Shown here in pieces: positions 33,161 to 46,321 of a DNA stretch of 64,000 nt. This DNA comes from Phoronis australis. Lineage: Eukaryota > Phoronida > Phoronidae. The stretch covers positions 162,028-226,027 of the forward strand of contig NMRA01000277.1 of assembly GCA_002633005.1 (NCBI GenBank), read 5' to 3'. The notes below the pieces were generated by a model, which saw only the letters and a program-made list of their open reading frames with translations, was not told the origin of the DNA and did no database searches. How positions within the stretch are numbered: position 1 is the stretch's first letter; each line of letters begins with the position of its first letter. Position numbers and translations under genes: made by a program.

Positions 33161-34811
33161 ATCTCCCTTAATTAACACATGTATTATATTTCATAAGCGT
33201 AGGTTATATCCATTGGTTGTGGAAAAATGAGATAAGAATTGGTTGTTATTAGTGGTTACACGGCAAACTTGTATTCGCATGTAAATAGTTTTAAATTATG
33301 AATTACCAAATAGTTCATAACTCCAAAACTATTTTCGCGCACTCGGTATAATATATTGGAAACACGAAAAACAATGACTACAAATTTACGGATGGATTCA
33401 ACCATATATTTTTTCATAGATACTTAGTACGCCGTCAATCGGTGTTCGGTATTTGTTTGTTTGAGTTTATGTTGTTTTTGCGGAGTGTAGTTTTAAGTCA
33501 ATATAGGGCTCATTACCATATCGGATTTCCATGTTAATAACTTCTTTTCTGTTGCTCGGCCAAGTTCATCCACGTGCCTTCGAGTTGAATTGTGGCTCTG
33601 GCACACGCCGATGTGATTAAAAGACTTGAAAATCTGAAATGAGTATTCATTCTGGCATAGCATTGCCTGAAGCAAGATATATTTGCAAACTTATCATTTA
33701 AGTAAAAACACATTTTCGACGTTGTCATGAAGCAGATGCGGCATTCTCTTAGAGGTGTTGCACGTTAAAACAACTAACTTGAAGATTATGAATGGTTTTC
33801 AAAATGTTCAATCCCTGCAAGTTACTATTAACAACAGTGGTACATCTACGATGGCAGTAATTAATCTTAAAGTCTGACGTCAACTGAATTTTATTATTTT
33901 AGATGTGATGGGCTAACCAGATAGTCCTAGCAAAGCCTTAGTAAAATAAGAAAACCCGAGTTCAATCACGCAAATGTAAGCCCGAAAAATGATAAGTAAA
34001 GCTGCCTTTTCGCGCCACGTTGCGTCACCGCGAGGTCCCAGCACAAACAACAAAAGGTTGTATTGAATAGGGGTCTGAATAGAACACCATTACGTGCGGG
34101 TGTTATTCGCAGCTGTTTGAATTAAAAGGTGATTCTCGCGGTGACGTAGACAAAAGCAAGCCAATACGCCTAACAGTTCGTTACATTTGACCATTTATAG
34201 CACTAGTGGGCTCAGAGAGATGTTCTTAACATACTGTATGAACCAAATTTTCAGGTATTAGCGTTGAGGATAGGCTTTAAGCCTTCAGGCCTCGACAGTA
34301 GTCGATGTTCCTCGTGTGACGGGGTTTCTTACAGCTAACTAACACATTAAGCCTGTTAGAGAACAACGACAAGACCCCGCGTCCTGTTACACCACATGAT
34401 ATCATTTATCATAGATCTGTAAAAGTTTTGTTTTAATTTCGACTGGAAATTAAATCTTGAAATTTCCAAACTTAAGCCTTTCAAACGAACGTTTATGACG
34501 AAAACAAAACTCTTCAACCAATTTTGTAAAGTTCTATATCACCTCTAGGGTACATAATGAACCAATTCCACTCCTAATGTAACAAAAGGGTCCCCGTGCA
34601 TAAAGGATACTAAGTATTGTCCTGATGAAATATTGTGTGAAATGTCAAATCAGATCAAGCGGTTTGGAAGTCCAGTCTAACTTTGTATGAACTTCAGTTC
34701 AATGCACGCAATCCTCAATGAATTTACCGTAGTTGGCTACAGACTGGCCCATTTTTATAAAAACTCGCAACGCAGAGAAACGTCTACACAAATTACACCC
34801 TATAGCCTCCT
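33161..34811. other. Intergenic DNA
   Basis: No frame with a recognisable domain. Short AT-rich frames at 33493-33728 and elsewhere are not convincing. Confidence 0.4.
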
Positions 34812-35050
34812 GGAGGAGGCGGTGTTGCCTAGTGTGATAGGTGCCTGCTTTCTTTAATCGAGGTCGTGGGTTCGAATCCCACTGGGTCAAATTGCTAAAC
34901 CCGTGAATCAGATTTCAAGCTCCTCAGCTCGGTTTAATTCTGTATTAATAAGGCATAAAAATGGTTCCAAGTGATCAGTACAATGGGCCCACATGCGCTG
35001 CCTGTGCACGTCTGGTACAACGTGTATCAGACCGCCTGCAATTATTTTTT
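34812..35050 (+). mobile_element. tRNA-derived SINE, copy 2 (full length)
   Basis: The tRNA-like head has an A-box-like TTGCCTAGTGTGATAGG (34825-34841), a B-box GGTTCGAATCC (34869-34879) inside a perfect T stem GTGGG/CCCAC, and a D stem CCTA/TAGG. The body includes CAGCTCGGTTTAATTC. The 3' end reads ACAACGTGTATCAGACCGCC then TGCAATTATTTTTT. It matches 16149-16378 (minus) over its whole length. Confidence 0.8.
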
Positions 35051-36261
35051 ATGCAGCACCTGATTTAAATAAGTGCCTCTTTTTTAATTTTGGTCCGGTA
35101 TAAATAACGCCACAGACCAGGAAGTCCAGCGAAACACTATACCTTACAAATGTGACAATTCCTAGTCACAGAAAATTTGAGCACCCGGCAAAAGATACTG
35201 ATGATGAAATTCCGGTGATGATAATCATCCAGTTTGTTTATTTACTTCACCTACACAATTTGAAATAGTCGGTAAAATGATGCCCATACGAGTAAGCACC
35301 ATGTAGGCCTCTATGCCAACCCCAATATGGAGAACCCAACAAGCTCAAGTTGCGGTTGAATCAGGATGGGCATAAATAAGGAAATTTACTGTATCAATAG
35401 ATTGGCCAAATAAGAATAAGATACAAAGTGTTGCTACAGTGCACACGTGCACAATACTTGGTCTATTATTTTCCCACCGTAAGTGCATGAACCAATCAGA
35501 TCACCAACGGTGCAAAGTTTTCAAAAACAAGCTTTTTGTTACATTAGGAGTAGGATTGGTTCATATTTAGGTGGTGTAGTACTTTACAAAACCGGTTGAA
35601 GAATTATGTTTTTTTTCATAAATGCTCATTTGAAAGGAGTAAGGTTGGAAATACTTTGGAAATAGTAGGAATTAAGGCAGATTTAAAAAAAAACATTTGT
35701 CTGCTTACAAAAATGTAACATTGAAGCATAAAAACAACCTTCGTAACTTTTGATATCCCTGTTCCATGTTTGCAAAGAAGTTAAAACTCGGGTAAGTTGT
35801 CGGTATTTTCATAGACTGCACCGTACTTGGCTAAGATGGTTCAGGTTTTGTGCGGCACACAGTCGATATTAATAAATGAGTATGTAACCTGCTATTGAAT
35901 TGCGAGATAGATTTTGACTGGTCCAGGTGGTTATTTCTGAAGTATTAATGTGATCTTTATCTATGTTAAAGGTTTTACTAGCGTTCTATTTATTTGTACA
36001 CGAATGTGAATTAATTTTGTTGAAATCGCTGATCCAAATCCTGACCAAATGTGCGCATTCTGCTGAGACCAACCGTATGATCAGGGCCAGCGAAGAGTAA
36101 TTTGGTTAATTCGCTTACTAGACAATGGCTGAAGTTCCTCGTAGGGACAAGAGTACACGAGTCACCACCTTTGAAAGAAATTTAGCGGACAATTTTCGTC
36201 AAAACGTTTACCAGATAGTTTTCATAAAAACAGAGAAAAAAATGGATTTGTGAACACAGGA
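35051..36261. other. Intergenic DNA
   Basis: AT-rich, no recognisable gene or repeat. Confidence 0.4.
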
Positions 36262-36558
36262 TTAAGTAGTAGGCCTACCAGAGCCTCTTAAAAAACATTC
36301 ATCTTCGAAGTGCCTTGAACAAATGTATAAAGTCTCATTGCTAAAACGACTACCATTCACGTTGACATAAGAAGTAAGCTTTTCTCCCCACAGCCGATTG
36401 TGGGGTTTTCGGATGATATGGAAGCTAATTCCTTTGCATTTCGCGTGTGTAGCCGAACAACCGGCCACACAGCAGCCGTAGCAGACGACGTACTTGCCGG
36501 AAATTGCACCATAAAATTTAGCCAGGTGTCGCCAGTGAATAATGGCGTAAGGTGGCAC
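36262..36558 (-). CDS. THAP-type zinc-finger exon
   Basis: The frame reads YGCCVAGCSATHAKCKG, then FHIIRKPHNRLWGEKLTSY and YICSRHFEDECF. This is the THAP pattern: paired cysteines, an invariant tryptophan in the middle and C-x2-H near the end. THAP domains are sequence-specific DNA-binding modules of P-like transposases and of host regulators derived from them. The frame stays open upstream to the N at 36634, so the start is uncertain. The ATG in AACAATGGCCGCC (about 36615) opens a different short frame ending at a possible splice donor, so an upstream exon may exist. The frame ends at 36262, where another exon probably follows. Probably part of a mobile element or a THAP gene family. Confidence 0.6.
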   Translation of the reverse strand: MPPYAIIHWRHLAKFYGAISGKYVVCYGCCVAGCSATHAKCKGISFHIIRKPHNRLWGEKLTSYVNVNGSRFSNETLYICSRHFEDECFLRGSGRPTT

Positions 36559-36633
36559 CAGAGACCGTAGAGAGGGAGACGTTTCACCTAGCGAAATCCT
36601 ATTGGACGGCCACTGGCGGCCATTGTTGTTCCA
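36559..36633 (-). repeat. Promoter-like module, copy 1
   Basis: 74 bp identical to 37737-37810 and ending at an N. On the minus strand it runs AACAACAATGGCCGCCAGTG to CTAGGTGAAACGTCTCCC and CTACGGTCTCTG, and leads directly into the THAP exon. Confidence 0.65.
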
Positions 36634-36634
36634 N

Positions 36635-37736
36635 AAGTGGAATAATTCGGTGAGTACAACAGCAAGTCGGTTTTATGCTTAGGCGGACGAACATTGGGTT
36701 CCCCAGTATACCCTTTTCACGCAAACAGATTCAGTTGGCACGGCTGCAAGCCATTTCATCATGTATTCAAAGGGCTCGCGAAATCGAGGGTATTAATGTA
36801 TCACCACTAGTACACGCGCTCCCTCTAGGTATTGTAGATTTTCCGAATACCCCCAATGCCTGGCCATGCCTTTATTGGTCATTTACGAATTGGGAATGTA
36901 AAACCGAATGTGTGTCTTATGTGTGCTTCTTAAGTCACCTCCATGAGACGAACTCCTGGTGTCTGGTACATAGACAGTGACTTAAAATCAAGACTTAAAT
37001 TTGATCCTACACCACCACTTCACTGTTGCTGAAAAGGGGTTAGCGCAACTATGTCAGAAATTCCTGAAAAAAAAACTTCAGTGACCAGAAAATATCACTA
37101 TATCCTCAGAGTCTTTGCACTTTTGCTCAAGGCATATTTAACCATTTTTCAGAAATAGTAGTGCGAACCTAAACATCAAAGTTCTCTTATACATGTACTG
37201 TGCATGTAAGTCTTCATCCACTTTAATGAAAGAGATACCTGGACAACATCGTTGTACACCGGCGACCTAAAGTCGTGGATATAAGCATAATAAACAGCTG
37301 ATTGTCATGATACCCAATGTCCGTTAGCAACTGCTCATGTGATGTCATGGACATATATCAGCTTTCACAAATATACGTGTTTTGACAATCTTATTTATCC
37401 TTGTTTGTATCCGTAAGCAGAGTTTTGAAACGGTCGCTGATATCGCCGGCCATTTTGAATGAGGCTCTAAAGTCGTGACGGTTTCGTTCAGACGGAAATT
37501 ACCGAAGTAAGACCACACAAGTCAACTACAGGGCTTACTTGTTACTCTAGACGACATAAAAAAATGCATTGCATTGTTTATTAATTCAGTTTCAATTGAA
37601 ATAAATTGTTACATGCTTTGCACCCAGCTTTGATGTGCACAAACGTTTTCAATGAGGTTGTTCACGTAAAACGCTAAGAACCCAGCATCAACTATCTCTC
37701 TGTATTTTTTTGCTTTGGCCTTGATCGACCCTGGGC
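36635..37736. other. Spacer between two copies of the promoter-like module
   Basis: Open frame 36675-36980 has no domain. The N at 36634 makes the true distance between the two modules uncertain. Confidence 0.35.
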
Positions 37737-38520
37737 AGAGACCGTAGAGAGGGAGACGTTTCACCTAGCGAAATCCTATTGGACGGCCACTGGCGGCCAT
37801 TGTTGTTCCATGGACCGTAGAGACGTCTAGCGGGTGTGTGTGGGGAAAAAAGGAATATGGCTGTTACTCGTGGTCAGCGGTCACAGAGACAAGATATTTT
37901 ATCTGATCATGTTGTTCATATAGATTTCCCATAGTTAATACCTCTGAGGGTAGTGCTGTGTCAAGTAACTACAAAACAAGATATGCCGGCTGCAGTCCCT
38001 AAAAATAGGATCAGAGGAGCTTTTTGCGCTGCAGAAAAACCGGAACTTGCACTCCCACTACTGATAAAGACAGGTGAGATATACGAGTGATACAAGGAAT
38101 TCTTTTTGTGAAAATGCTGCCTGTCAACCATTGATGCTGGCAGAGTGATTTGAACTTGTCTTACCTTTAAGTTTCATGGTTTTATTTGATTACTCAAAGC
38201 AAAATTGGGATAATCCGTTACATATGGCCGGGATGATGGGTACTAGTACTTGATTTTAGAGCCAGTTACTGAGTTACTCCCAATGAATTACGCCCGTTAT
38301 TCAGTAGTAGTAACTGGTTCTCAAATGAATTTAGAGTGTGGGACCCACCTATCAAACTATAACCGAAATTGTCCTGCATGTGTTTCATTACTTAGGGCCT
38401 ACTGATAACTTGTGTTTCTATTCTATGATTGGCTCTAAACTGTAATTTCTTTCACTTCTTCAATTCACTTCAGTGTTTACATGTATACATTCAGATCCAA
38501 GAGATAGGTGATAAACAGCA
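37737..38520 (+). repeat. Promoter-like module copy 2 with diverged THAP-element 5' end
   Basis: It begins with the 74-bp module and continues CATGGACCGTAGAGACGTCT, then AGCGGGTGTGTGTGG. At about 38005-38025 the stretch AGAGGAGCTTTTTGCGCTGC aligns with the THAP start found at 39820. The 3' part near 38490 (ACATTCAGATCCAAGAGATA) aligns with 40134, so 37737-38520 and 39672-40160 are diverged copies of one segment. Confidence 0.55.
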
Positions 38521-39671
38521 AGTGTGAGGACCTGCTAAGGAGAAATGCTGTGATGTTAACTTGTTCCAGTACGGTGCTGTAGAGGTAAAATTATAGGTAA
38601 GTAGGTGCCTAAAGCCCACCGTATCACATTGAGCACTGAACGTAACTTACGGTGCGTAGGCGCTACTTTCAAATGTCAAAAGGTGGTTGGCTGCGCCTAC
38701 GCCCCACTATAGCACTGGTCCAGTAGATTAGTATGGGTTTAGTTAGGTCTTTACTGTGATGGGCATTCATTGTACTTTGAAGGACCTATAGTCCGAAGGG
38801 TCATTACTTGAAAAATATATCAATCAGGTGTTATTCCAAAGCAACATTATTCCGAAGGGTTATCACTTAGCTGCAATAATGGGAAAGAGTGAGTGACGCT
38901 GCATTATAGAGAATATTGCTGATGCCACATAGTTTTCCTGCATGTTGTATTTGTTATAATATAAATGATATTTTTCCAGCCAATAGATCACAGCTACGCC
39001 ACGAGTGAGCTCAGTGAAACACCCCCATCTGCTGAGCACCATGCAGTGCTGCTTTATTAAAGCTGTTAGGTGAGGTAATAGGACATAATTGATAATGACC
39101 ATAATTTCATCCTCCATGACTGATGGTTTTGTTATACCTATTGTATTGCTACCTGAAGCTCACCTCTCTACTTACTATAGTTATAAAAAGGCGGACTATG
39201 TTGTTATATCTATTGTATTGCTACTTGAAGCTAACCTGTCTACTTACTATAGTTATAAAAAAGCGGACTCTGTTGTTTTTGATTTCATGACTTGGATGTA
39301 TACTTTTCTTGATCTGAAATGGTATTTCAAATATTTGTTTGGTTTAACACACTTGGGATTTTTAAAGCCCTTTGATTAAAAAATATGCTGAAAATCAGAG
39401 GATGAGTCTTAAGCCAGGCTGTTTGTTAAAAATCTGGGTGTGGACAAGTAGACAGTTGTAGGTAGTTAACATGTGTAGATACCTTAAATGTATTTTTGTA
39501 TTCATTCATTTCAGAAAGTTGTTGACTTGCATGAGAAAGTAAGTCAAGTGGGGATGCCGAAAAGTCTGCACCCAGCGGTCCCTATTGTGCCCGTGACTGT
39601 AGAGGGAATTGTCAGTGGTGCTGTCGGATTAGGCATGGCGCCATTAACTTCAGCATCTTTGGTGCTACTAT
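38521..39671. other. Intergenic DNA with a 72-bp tandem duplication
   Basis: Two copies of a 72-bp unit (TTGTATTGCTAC, then CTACTTACTATAGTTATAAA) occupy about 39128-39271. The frame through them is open but not otherwise gene-like. A short inverted repeat (GTGCGTAGGCGC with GCGCCTACGC) lies near 38651-38703. Confidence 0.45.
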
Positions 39672-40160
39672 CAGAGACCCTAGATAGGGAGACAGTCCAC
39701 CTAGCGAAATCCCATCGGACGGCCACTGGTGGACATTGTTGTTTCATGGACTGTAGACACGTCTAGCGAGTGTGCGTGCAATAAACAAATGTGGCAAGAT
39801 ATCAGGGCTCCCGTCAGTAAGAAAAGCAATGGTGCTTTTTGCACTGCCTACGGCTGCAGCAACAGTTAATTGAAAATTCATGACTCATGCTTTTTTGCTT
39901 CCTCAATGATTAAGAATGGTGATGTTCATGATTGAAACAGAGGATATTTCTGCGTGAATCTCTTGCCAGTCAATCAGTGATGGACTGGGTGTCTTTACTG
40001 TTTCCTGCATTTGATTGCTGATATACAAAATTGTCATAAATTGTTTGCATGATTTTGGAAACTACTGATTAGTTTATTCTATGCCCATTGATGCTTCTAA
40101 TTACTTTTTTCATTTTGTTCTGCAGTCCTAATACATTCAGATCTAAAAGATAATTATATT
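39672..40160 (+). repeat. Promoter-like module copy 3 with THAP start
   Basis: The module (39672-39777) is diverged from copy 2. About 50 bp further, at 39819-39866, one frame reads SNGAFCTAYGCSNS then a stop. CTAYGCSN is the C-x4-C-N opening of a THAP domain, but the frame closes at once, so this is a broken or spliced start. Confidence 0.55.
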
Positions 40161-41934
40161 TACTATTATTTACTAATTTTATTATTGTTTTTTATCACAT
40201 ATTTGTTATTCTTGATTATTTATTATTGTTTATTTGCTATTACTTATTTAAATTATTTCTTGTGATCCCATACAGTCAACATCCTGGCTGTCGTTGATCA
40301 ATTATCTGTATAATATGATCATGATATGTACTTCAGTGCATAATAACTATGTTTATGGTTTGGTAACCTACTTGATTATTTGCCATAGGAAGCATAGGAA
40401 GTGGTGAAGGAAGTGTTCTTTTAAAGGCACATTTAGCCATACATCCGTGGACACTTCGGTGGTATGTGTATTACCTTGGAAACTTGTTAAACTTCAGTGT
40501 TGTTTGTTTATATTTTTGTTTTGACATGGGTTTTAAAACATCAAGTCAAGAAATAAGGCGTCGTTATGTTATTTACTATGAAGTTGGCCTGCCAACGCAG
40601 GCTGAGTATGCCTTTAACTAACTGCTGATAGTTGATTTAAAAATGTGAGTGATTTATGAGAGCTGGAAAGCATAGTAAAAAATATCCAAAATGGATTGCA
40701 TATTCAATAGGCATCTTGGCTGTTTTATGGGGGCATACAAGGCAGATTTACTGGACTTCAGGCAGGAATTCCATCTCTTGCAGGTTTGGAACCCGTACCC
40801 CTCTTGCCTCCAGTTTCATTCACCACAACCCACCCCAATGCGCTACCCATTTCAGATACCATCGGGCACGGATGCTTGGGGTCCAGTGAATCAGTCCCAA
40901 GTAGCGACTCCACTGTTGCCTAAAACTACTACGTTTTTGGGAGTTTTCTACGTTGAATTCTCAATGATTGAAAATAAGTAGGGATCTTTTCATGCAATGC
41001 ACCTAATTTAAGGACTAAGTCCCTAAATGTTTTGACTGAATTAAGAGCTCAGTTTTTAGTTATATTATTATAAAACATCATAAGTCAAAAGAGGAGTTCA
41101 TAATAAAGATAAAATGATAGAAAAATATAAAAACTGTGAGCAAAGAACAAAAAAATGCCTAAAAGATTTACCAACTCAGTTGAGTACAGGCAGATCCAGG
41201 GTGGCAGGTTAAAGGGGTCTGGACCCCCCATTTTCCTTGATTGTAGTGATATCAATGCTAGAATTTTCAAATTGTTGACTTGGGCCACCTTTCTTAAAAA
41301 ATCATTATCCGACCCCCCCTTTAAAAAATCCTGGATATGACCCTGTTGGGTCGATATTTGGGACAGTTTCATGTAAATGGGCACAGACACAACTGCTTGA
41401 ATCTAGAACGTCTTTAAGATGTGAATTTTCGAAAGAAAGATCTACTAATTTCTCCATTTTATTTTAAAACAAAGTTTGTGTGTTAAAAGCTTACATAATT
41501 AATTGTTAATTAATTGATATTAACACCTGGAATATTGGGGGAAGAAAGCTATCTCTGCCCCCAACCTTTCAATTGGTTGAGGGGCACCCCCCACTCCTAT
41601 CTCTTCTTCAGCAGATCCATTTGATGTTTATTACATTCCTGACCCCCCTGGACAAAATCCTACAGGTTCGGTACCTGCACATTCTCCAATAACCTACTTT
41701 CATCTGCTCAGCTCTTATTACTGAGTCTCCCTCTTGCTTATGATTTATTTCTCGTAATTTATATTACCTTTGCTGCCCAAATTTTTTCTTGGTTTACTCT
41801 ATATTTTGCCTATGTGTATTTTTCCATTACAGTGCTCGTGTTTTTTGTTTTCAATATTTTAAACAAAGACACTTCACTGACAATTTTGAATTTGACAAAC
41901 TAAGATCGGCCATAGTGAATGCCTTGCGTACTTC
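40161..41934. other. Intergenic DNA
   Basis: AT-rich (TTATTATTTATT) at 40160-40260. Around 41190-41340 there are GGGGTCTGGACCCCCCAT and GACCCCCCCTTTAAAAAATC, phrases typical of dispersed repeats. No gene recognised. Confidence 0.4.
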
Positions 41935-42030
41935 GTTGGCCCACACACACCCGCTAGGTGTCGCCACGGTCCATGACACAATAATGGCGGCGGCCTTGGT
42001 GAATAGTCTTGTTAGCGTCTTTGCCCTGGG
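41935..42030 (+). repeat. Promoter-like module, copy 4, inverted
   Basis: CCCACACACACCCGCTAG, CACGGTCCATG and ACAATAATGGCGGCGGCC follow in the same order as on the minus strand of copies 1-3. An ATG in AATAATGGCGGCGGC opens a short frame (MAAALVNSLVSVFALG). Confidence 0.5.
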
Positions 42031-42427
42031 ACATTTTGATACATGTACATGTACATTGTTCAAGCTATCCCTGGAGCGCGTGTTTGTGTAAATATGAACG
42101 ATGAATATACCGCAAAAATGCACAAAAGTGGATTAGTGAATAATGCTGTTTTTAAGATACATTTGAAAAAAGAAGCCACTCACTCACTGTTTGTTATCAT
42201 AGTGTAAATACCAACACATTCGGGTATTCGTTTGACGTTCTTAAGCAGACGAACGCTGGAAACCTCAACGTCAGATGTCGCGGGACCGCGCAGAAGAGGA
42301 AGTAAGATAGTTCACGACTTTAGGGCACTCAAGACTTTAGGACCTCTGATGGTATTTCAAGATAGATGTACATGTACGCGTGGTGTTGAATGACAGAAAT
42401 TATTACATGAATGAGTTGGATATATAC

Positions 42428-42551
42428 ACAAAACGTACCTAGAGTGGCGTACATGAAGTAGTATTCCACTCGACCTTATTCCGCGTATCGATACGCGGAA
42501 TAAGGTCGAGTGGAATATTACTTCATGTACGCCATTCGAGGTACGTTTTGT
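42428..42551. repeat. Near-perfect 124-bp palindrome without loop
   Basis: The two 62-bp arms meet between 42489 and 42490 at CGTATC-GATACG. The inner 34 bases of each arm pair exactly (GGAATAAGGTCGAGTGGAAT on the right), and only a few mismatches lie further out (for example AGAGTGG against CCATTCG). Such DNA can form a cruciform or hairpin. Confidence 0.9.
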
Positions 42552-45500
42552 ATTTATCCCATACTCTTCGAATTCCTAAGTTTCTTATATTTTCTCGGCA
42601 TATTTTTTAAATACTTCACCCAGACTGTTCACATGGCGGATCACATCCTATGTATATGTATTGCGCGTTAGGTTGCAAGTTTTCTCTTGTAAAAGAAACA
42701 ATTTTAAAAGTAACGATTTCTTTCTTGAAAAGAGGTAACAAAGATGAAAACAACGGCAACTGTGCAGTGAACTTGTAACATCTACTGGATATAGTTAAAA
42801 AAAAAACAATATTTGATACTGTAGGTTCCTAGGAATCGGCGCCTGAGTTGCAGACGATCAATTGAAAACTGAAACATAAGTGTCATATAATTAACAGTTT
42901 TGTTCCAGATTTTACGTTTAGGGCCTGGTTGCATGTCGAGTGTTAGTTACACTGCTGCATTGTATTACTTTAAACTATATTGGGAAAGTTTGATGATCGA
43001 ATCGGCTGAAGACGTCAAGTCGACATTGACCAACCTTTTGAACTTTCCATGTCACTATTGAAGTAGTGCGGGAGGTAAATACGGAAAACTTTATTACATG
43101 GCCGTATTTCCCTCGACAGATTCAACGCGTATGGGATAATAATACATATTGACCTCGTGCACATAAATACATGTATACGTACAGTAGCTTTTCATGGTGG
43201 TTTCGTGAAGGATTTATTTCCATAAATACACCACGTTGTTTTTGTTGCAAAAAAGGAGACTGTTGTCTAATTTGGTAAGGAGAATACGAGATCCACATTG
43301 TGTGCATCGTCACTTTTGTCAAATCTCGTTTATTTTTTTTTCAAAAAACAGGGTGGATAGCTACAATAAGGCTAGGCCAAAGAGACATGCAGCTTTGAGT
43401 GTCGAGACTGCGGCAAAGTAATTTATACACTAAATCATCTTCCCTCAGCCAAGCCTTCAAAAGAAATATGATATTACAGTTAAATCGCATTGACAACTGC
43501 AATTCCTAACCATCTAAAATAAAAGAAAGTACTCCAATCGCAACTCTCAAAATCAACACTACTGTAGTCCCATTGACATCATCCCAACTTCCTCCCAACC
43601 ATGAAGTAATCCTATACAGATCAAGATGTGGACTAATTCTAAATATCGACAAGTTTAGAAATAATTTTAATTGTGTTTCGCCTCAGACAAATGCTCATAT
43701 TTTCTTTGCTTGTGCGGTATGCGGGAAGCACAGGACACCGCTTTTTCCAGACAATCGAACAGCAACAAATATTCAGATCTTACCCAAATGTATAACGAAA
43801 CTGATTTTTTAATTTATGTAAAGAACTCGACATAAATGAAAATATGTTTTTATTCGAAATAGTTTCAAACTTTCTTTTTGATATTCAATTTCTTGGTGTA
43901 AGTCCATAACATCGTAACATGTAAAATAACTTATTGTGCATGAAAATAATTCATGTATATTTTCAATCATATGTCACTGTAAAATTAGCGTCAGTTTATC
44001 AATTTATGTATTTGTGTATAAATGTTTATAGATTTCTTTGTATTCGTTTACCCCAGCTACCATGGCTTTTGGCGATTTCTGGGTCTGTATTTTTATTGTA
44101 CTGACTATTTCATGATAAATAATCCAAAATAGACTGCGGATACGAAGTTTATCATTGCTGTCCGTCAGCATGGGCAAATAGTGGGGGTACGTTTTCATTC
44201 GTGTAGCTGAGCGATGACCAGGATAGCGGTGTGGGGGTTAGGATATCTTGTGTATACAGAACACAGTAAGAGTTTCCTTTAAGGTATGTCTCTGTTCTAC
44301 TATGAGAAGCAAAACTACCAAATGTGATTCAAGAACCAGATTAAAAATCAACTCTTCATACGGCGTCTCTAGCTGATGGACACTTACTTTTGGAATGAAC
44401 TTCTGATAAAATTTGATGGTCTCAGCCACAGAAGTGGAAACTTTTCACACACTTCTCGCGTCATCTTCAAAGCCATCACAACCCTTAAGAAAACGTTACA
44501 CCAGCAACCTAGAGCTTGATGTAATAAATATTTGAAATGAAGTTCACACGAGTTACATGTACCGCAAGCGTGATGTATGCTCATGCGCAGAAAATATTTA
44601 CCTTCGAGTGGAAATTTGAGTCTACGCGAAAAGACCTGCCTCCCGTTCAATAACGCTAGGACCTCACTAAAAAGCAACTCTTCGCGAGATTACGTGAGAC
44701 TTTGCAGTGTATTTTAAGTGAGAACACGCGACTTTAGTTAGATTTTAGCTAGGTCCTAGCGTTACTGAACACATGCCCGATGTACATGTATTCCGGAGGC
44801 TACGTCACTAGCACACATTCCACTCCAGGCATATACATTGTACCGTTTGCTACAATTGCCTTATGTGCTTCCGGCTTTTTACATGTAACTGCACTTACTA
44901 AAGTAAATACGACACCAACCATTTGTTCAAAGAAATGCATTGTTTTAACAAGGATTATTTCAAGATAGAACGTTTTCTTTCGCACAACCAGGCAGTAAAA
45001 TATATGCCACAACACGTTATGTGTACATGTACACTGTACAGTACATGTACCTAGTTTCGTGTGATAAAAAGAAAATCTCGAAAATTCTCATATAATCACT
45101 CGAGTGGAAAGGGAATATTTCGCAAGTATTTTCGGGAGCTTAGTAGTCTGGCTAGCCTAGCAAAATGGTCACGACTGGAGTGACCGGTCAGCTTTGTCGC
45201 GGTGTTCAGTTGATAAATTAATTTCAATGTTCCATAGCCTATTGTATAAGTGAATATTTTTTACAAATTCAGCTCTGAATTTATCCTCAGAATACTCTAA
45301 CCTAAAATCTGAGATGAGCTCGAAATAATCCGCTTCTTCAAGGGGATTTCGATAAAAAATGTTGGAGTTGCAAATTTGTTGTCTAGGATCTTCGATGTTC
45401 AGATTTCTTCAAAGTCGCGTGAAACTAACAAAAATAATCGCGCACGAGATCATGCTAACGCCCGGCTCCTCGTGACCGAAAACTCATGCATTTACTAGAA

Positions 45501-46321
45501 AGATTTATACATATTCACATGGTGCACCCGGAGATAGTAGACAGGACCTCAGAGCGTTGCCTAAACTTTGGAAGGATTGTGTGTTCGCTTCACAAGCTGG
45601 GTAAGGTGCCTTACAAATCTGATCAATCAAGACAGATGGAATTAACTACAGTTTTTAGGAGTGTTGTCTTTGAAATTTGAAAAAAAATAATCTATCCCTG
45701 ATTGTTTCAAGATTCTGCCAATACTTATGGAGGTAAAAAGATTTACCTTTCTTTAGTAGCCTTACAGTTACTGGTCGAAAGCACACTTCAGCAGTCAGGG
45801 GAGTAGACAATATCAGCAGAGGTCTAGATGTGTCGTCTATTTTCCACACAGTCATAGCTGTTCCACAAACATCAGTCCCATCACTACCTGTTGTAAAAAT
45901 ATCTCAAATAAACACGGCGTGGAACTTGTATCCATACATGTACGTACATGTACAGCTAAAGACAGACGGGGGGCATATAGAGTCTGGAAGTCAACCGACA
46001 CACACCTTGCCCGTTACAGCGGTTTAAGTGAAAAACAAAACAATTTAATAAACGTCATTTTCTTGCGTGATTCTCTGCCTGTTCTAACAATGAAAAGTAT
46101 GTCGTCGTTTCGAAAAGAGTGCGCTCGTGTCACGTGCACGCCCCATTTCCTATTTTTTCGACATCTCTCGGGAGATGGTGACAGCTTCGCAGCAACAAAA
46201 TTTGTTCTGAAATTCGGTTTGCTGGTCATAAAATAATATAAACTTGAAACTTCAATTACGATAATTTGCTGTGATATGTACGCAATATCGAGGAAGAGAA
46301 GAACAATTAACTGAAGAGTCG
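42552..46321. other. Intergenic DNA
   Basis: Many short frames, none with a recognisable domain. TACATGTAC repeats near 42040 and at 45020-45052 and 45936-45954. No gene is supported. Confidence 0.4.

Noticed and set aside
34812-34890. Possible tRNA gene (good B-box and T stem)
   Set aside because: The anticodon and acceptor stems do not fold properly, and the sequence continues into a body shared with another copy, so it is a SINE head.
39089-39379. 96-codon frame with a 24-residue internal repeat
   Set aside because: The repeat is a 72-bp tandem duplication in AT-rich DNA. Nothing else supports coding.
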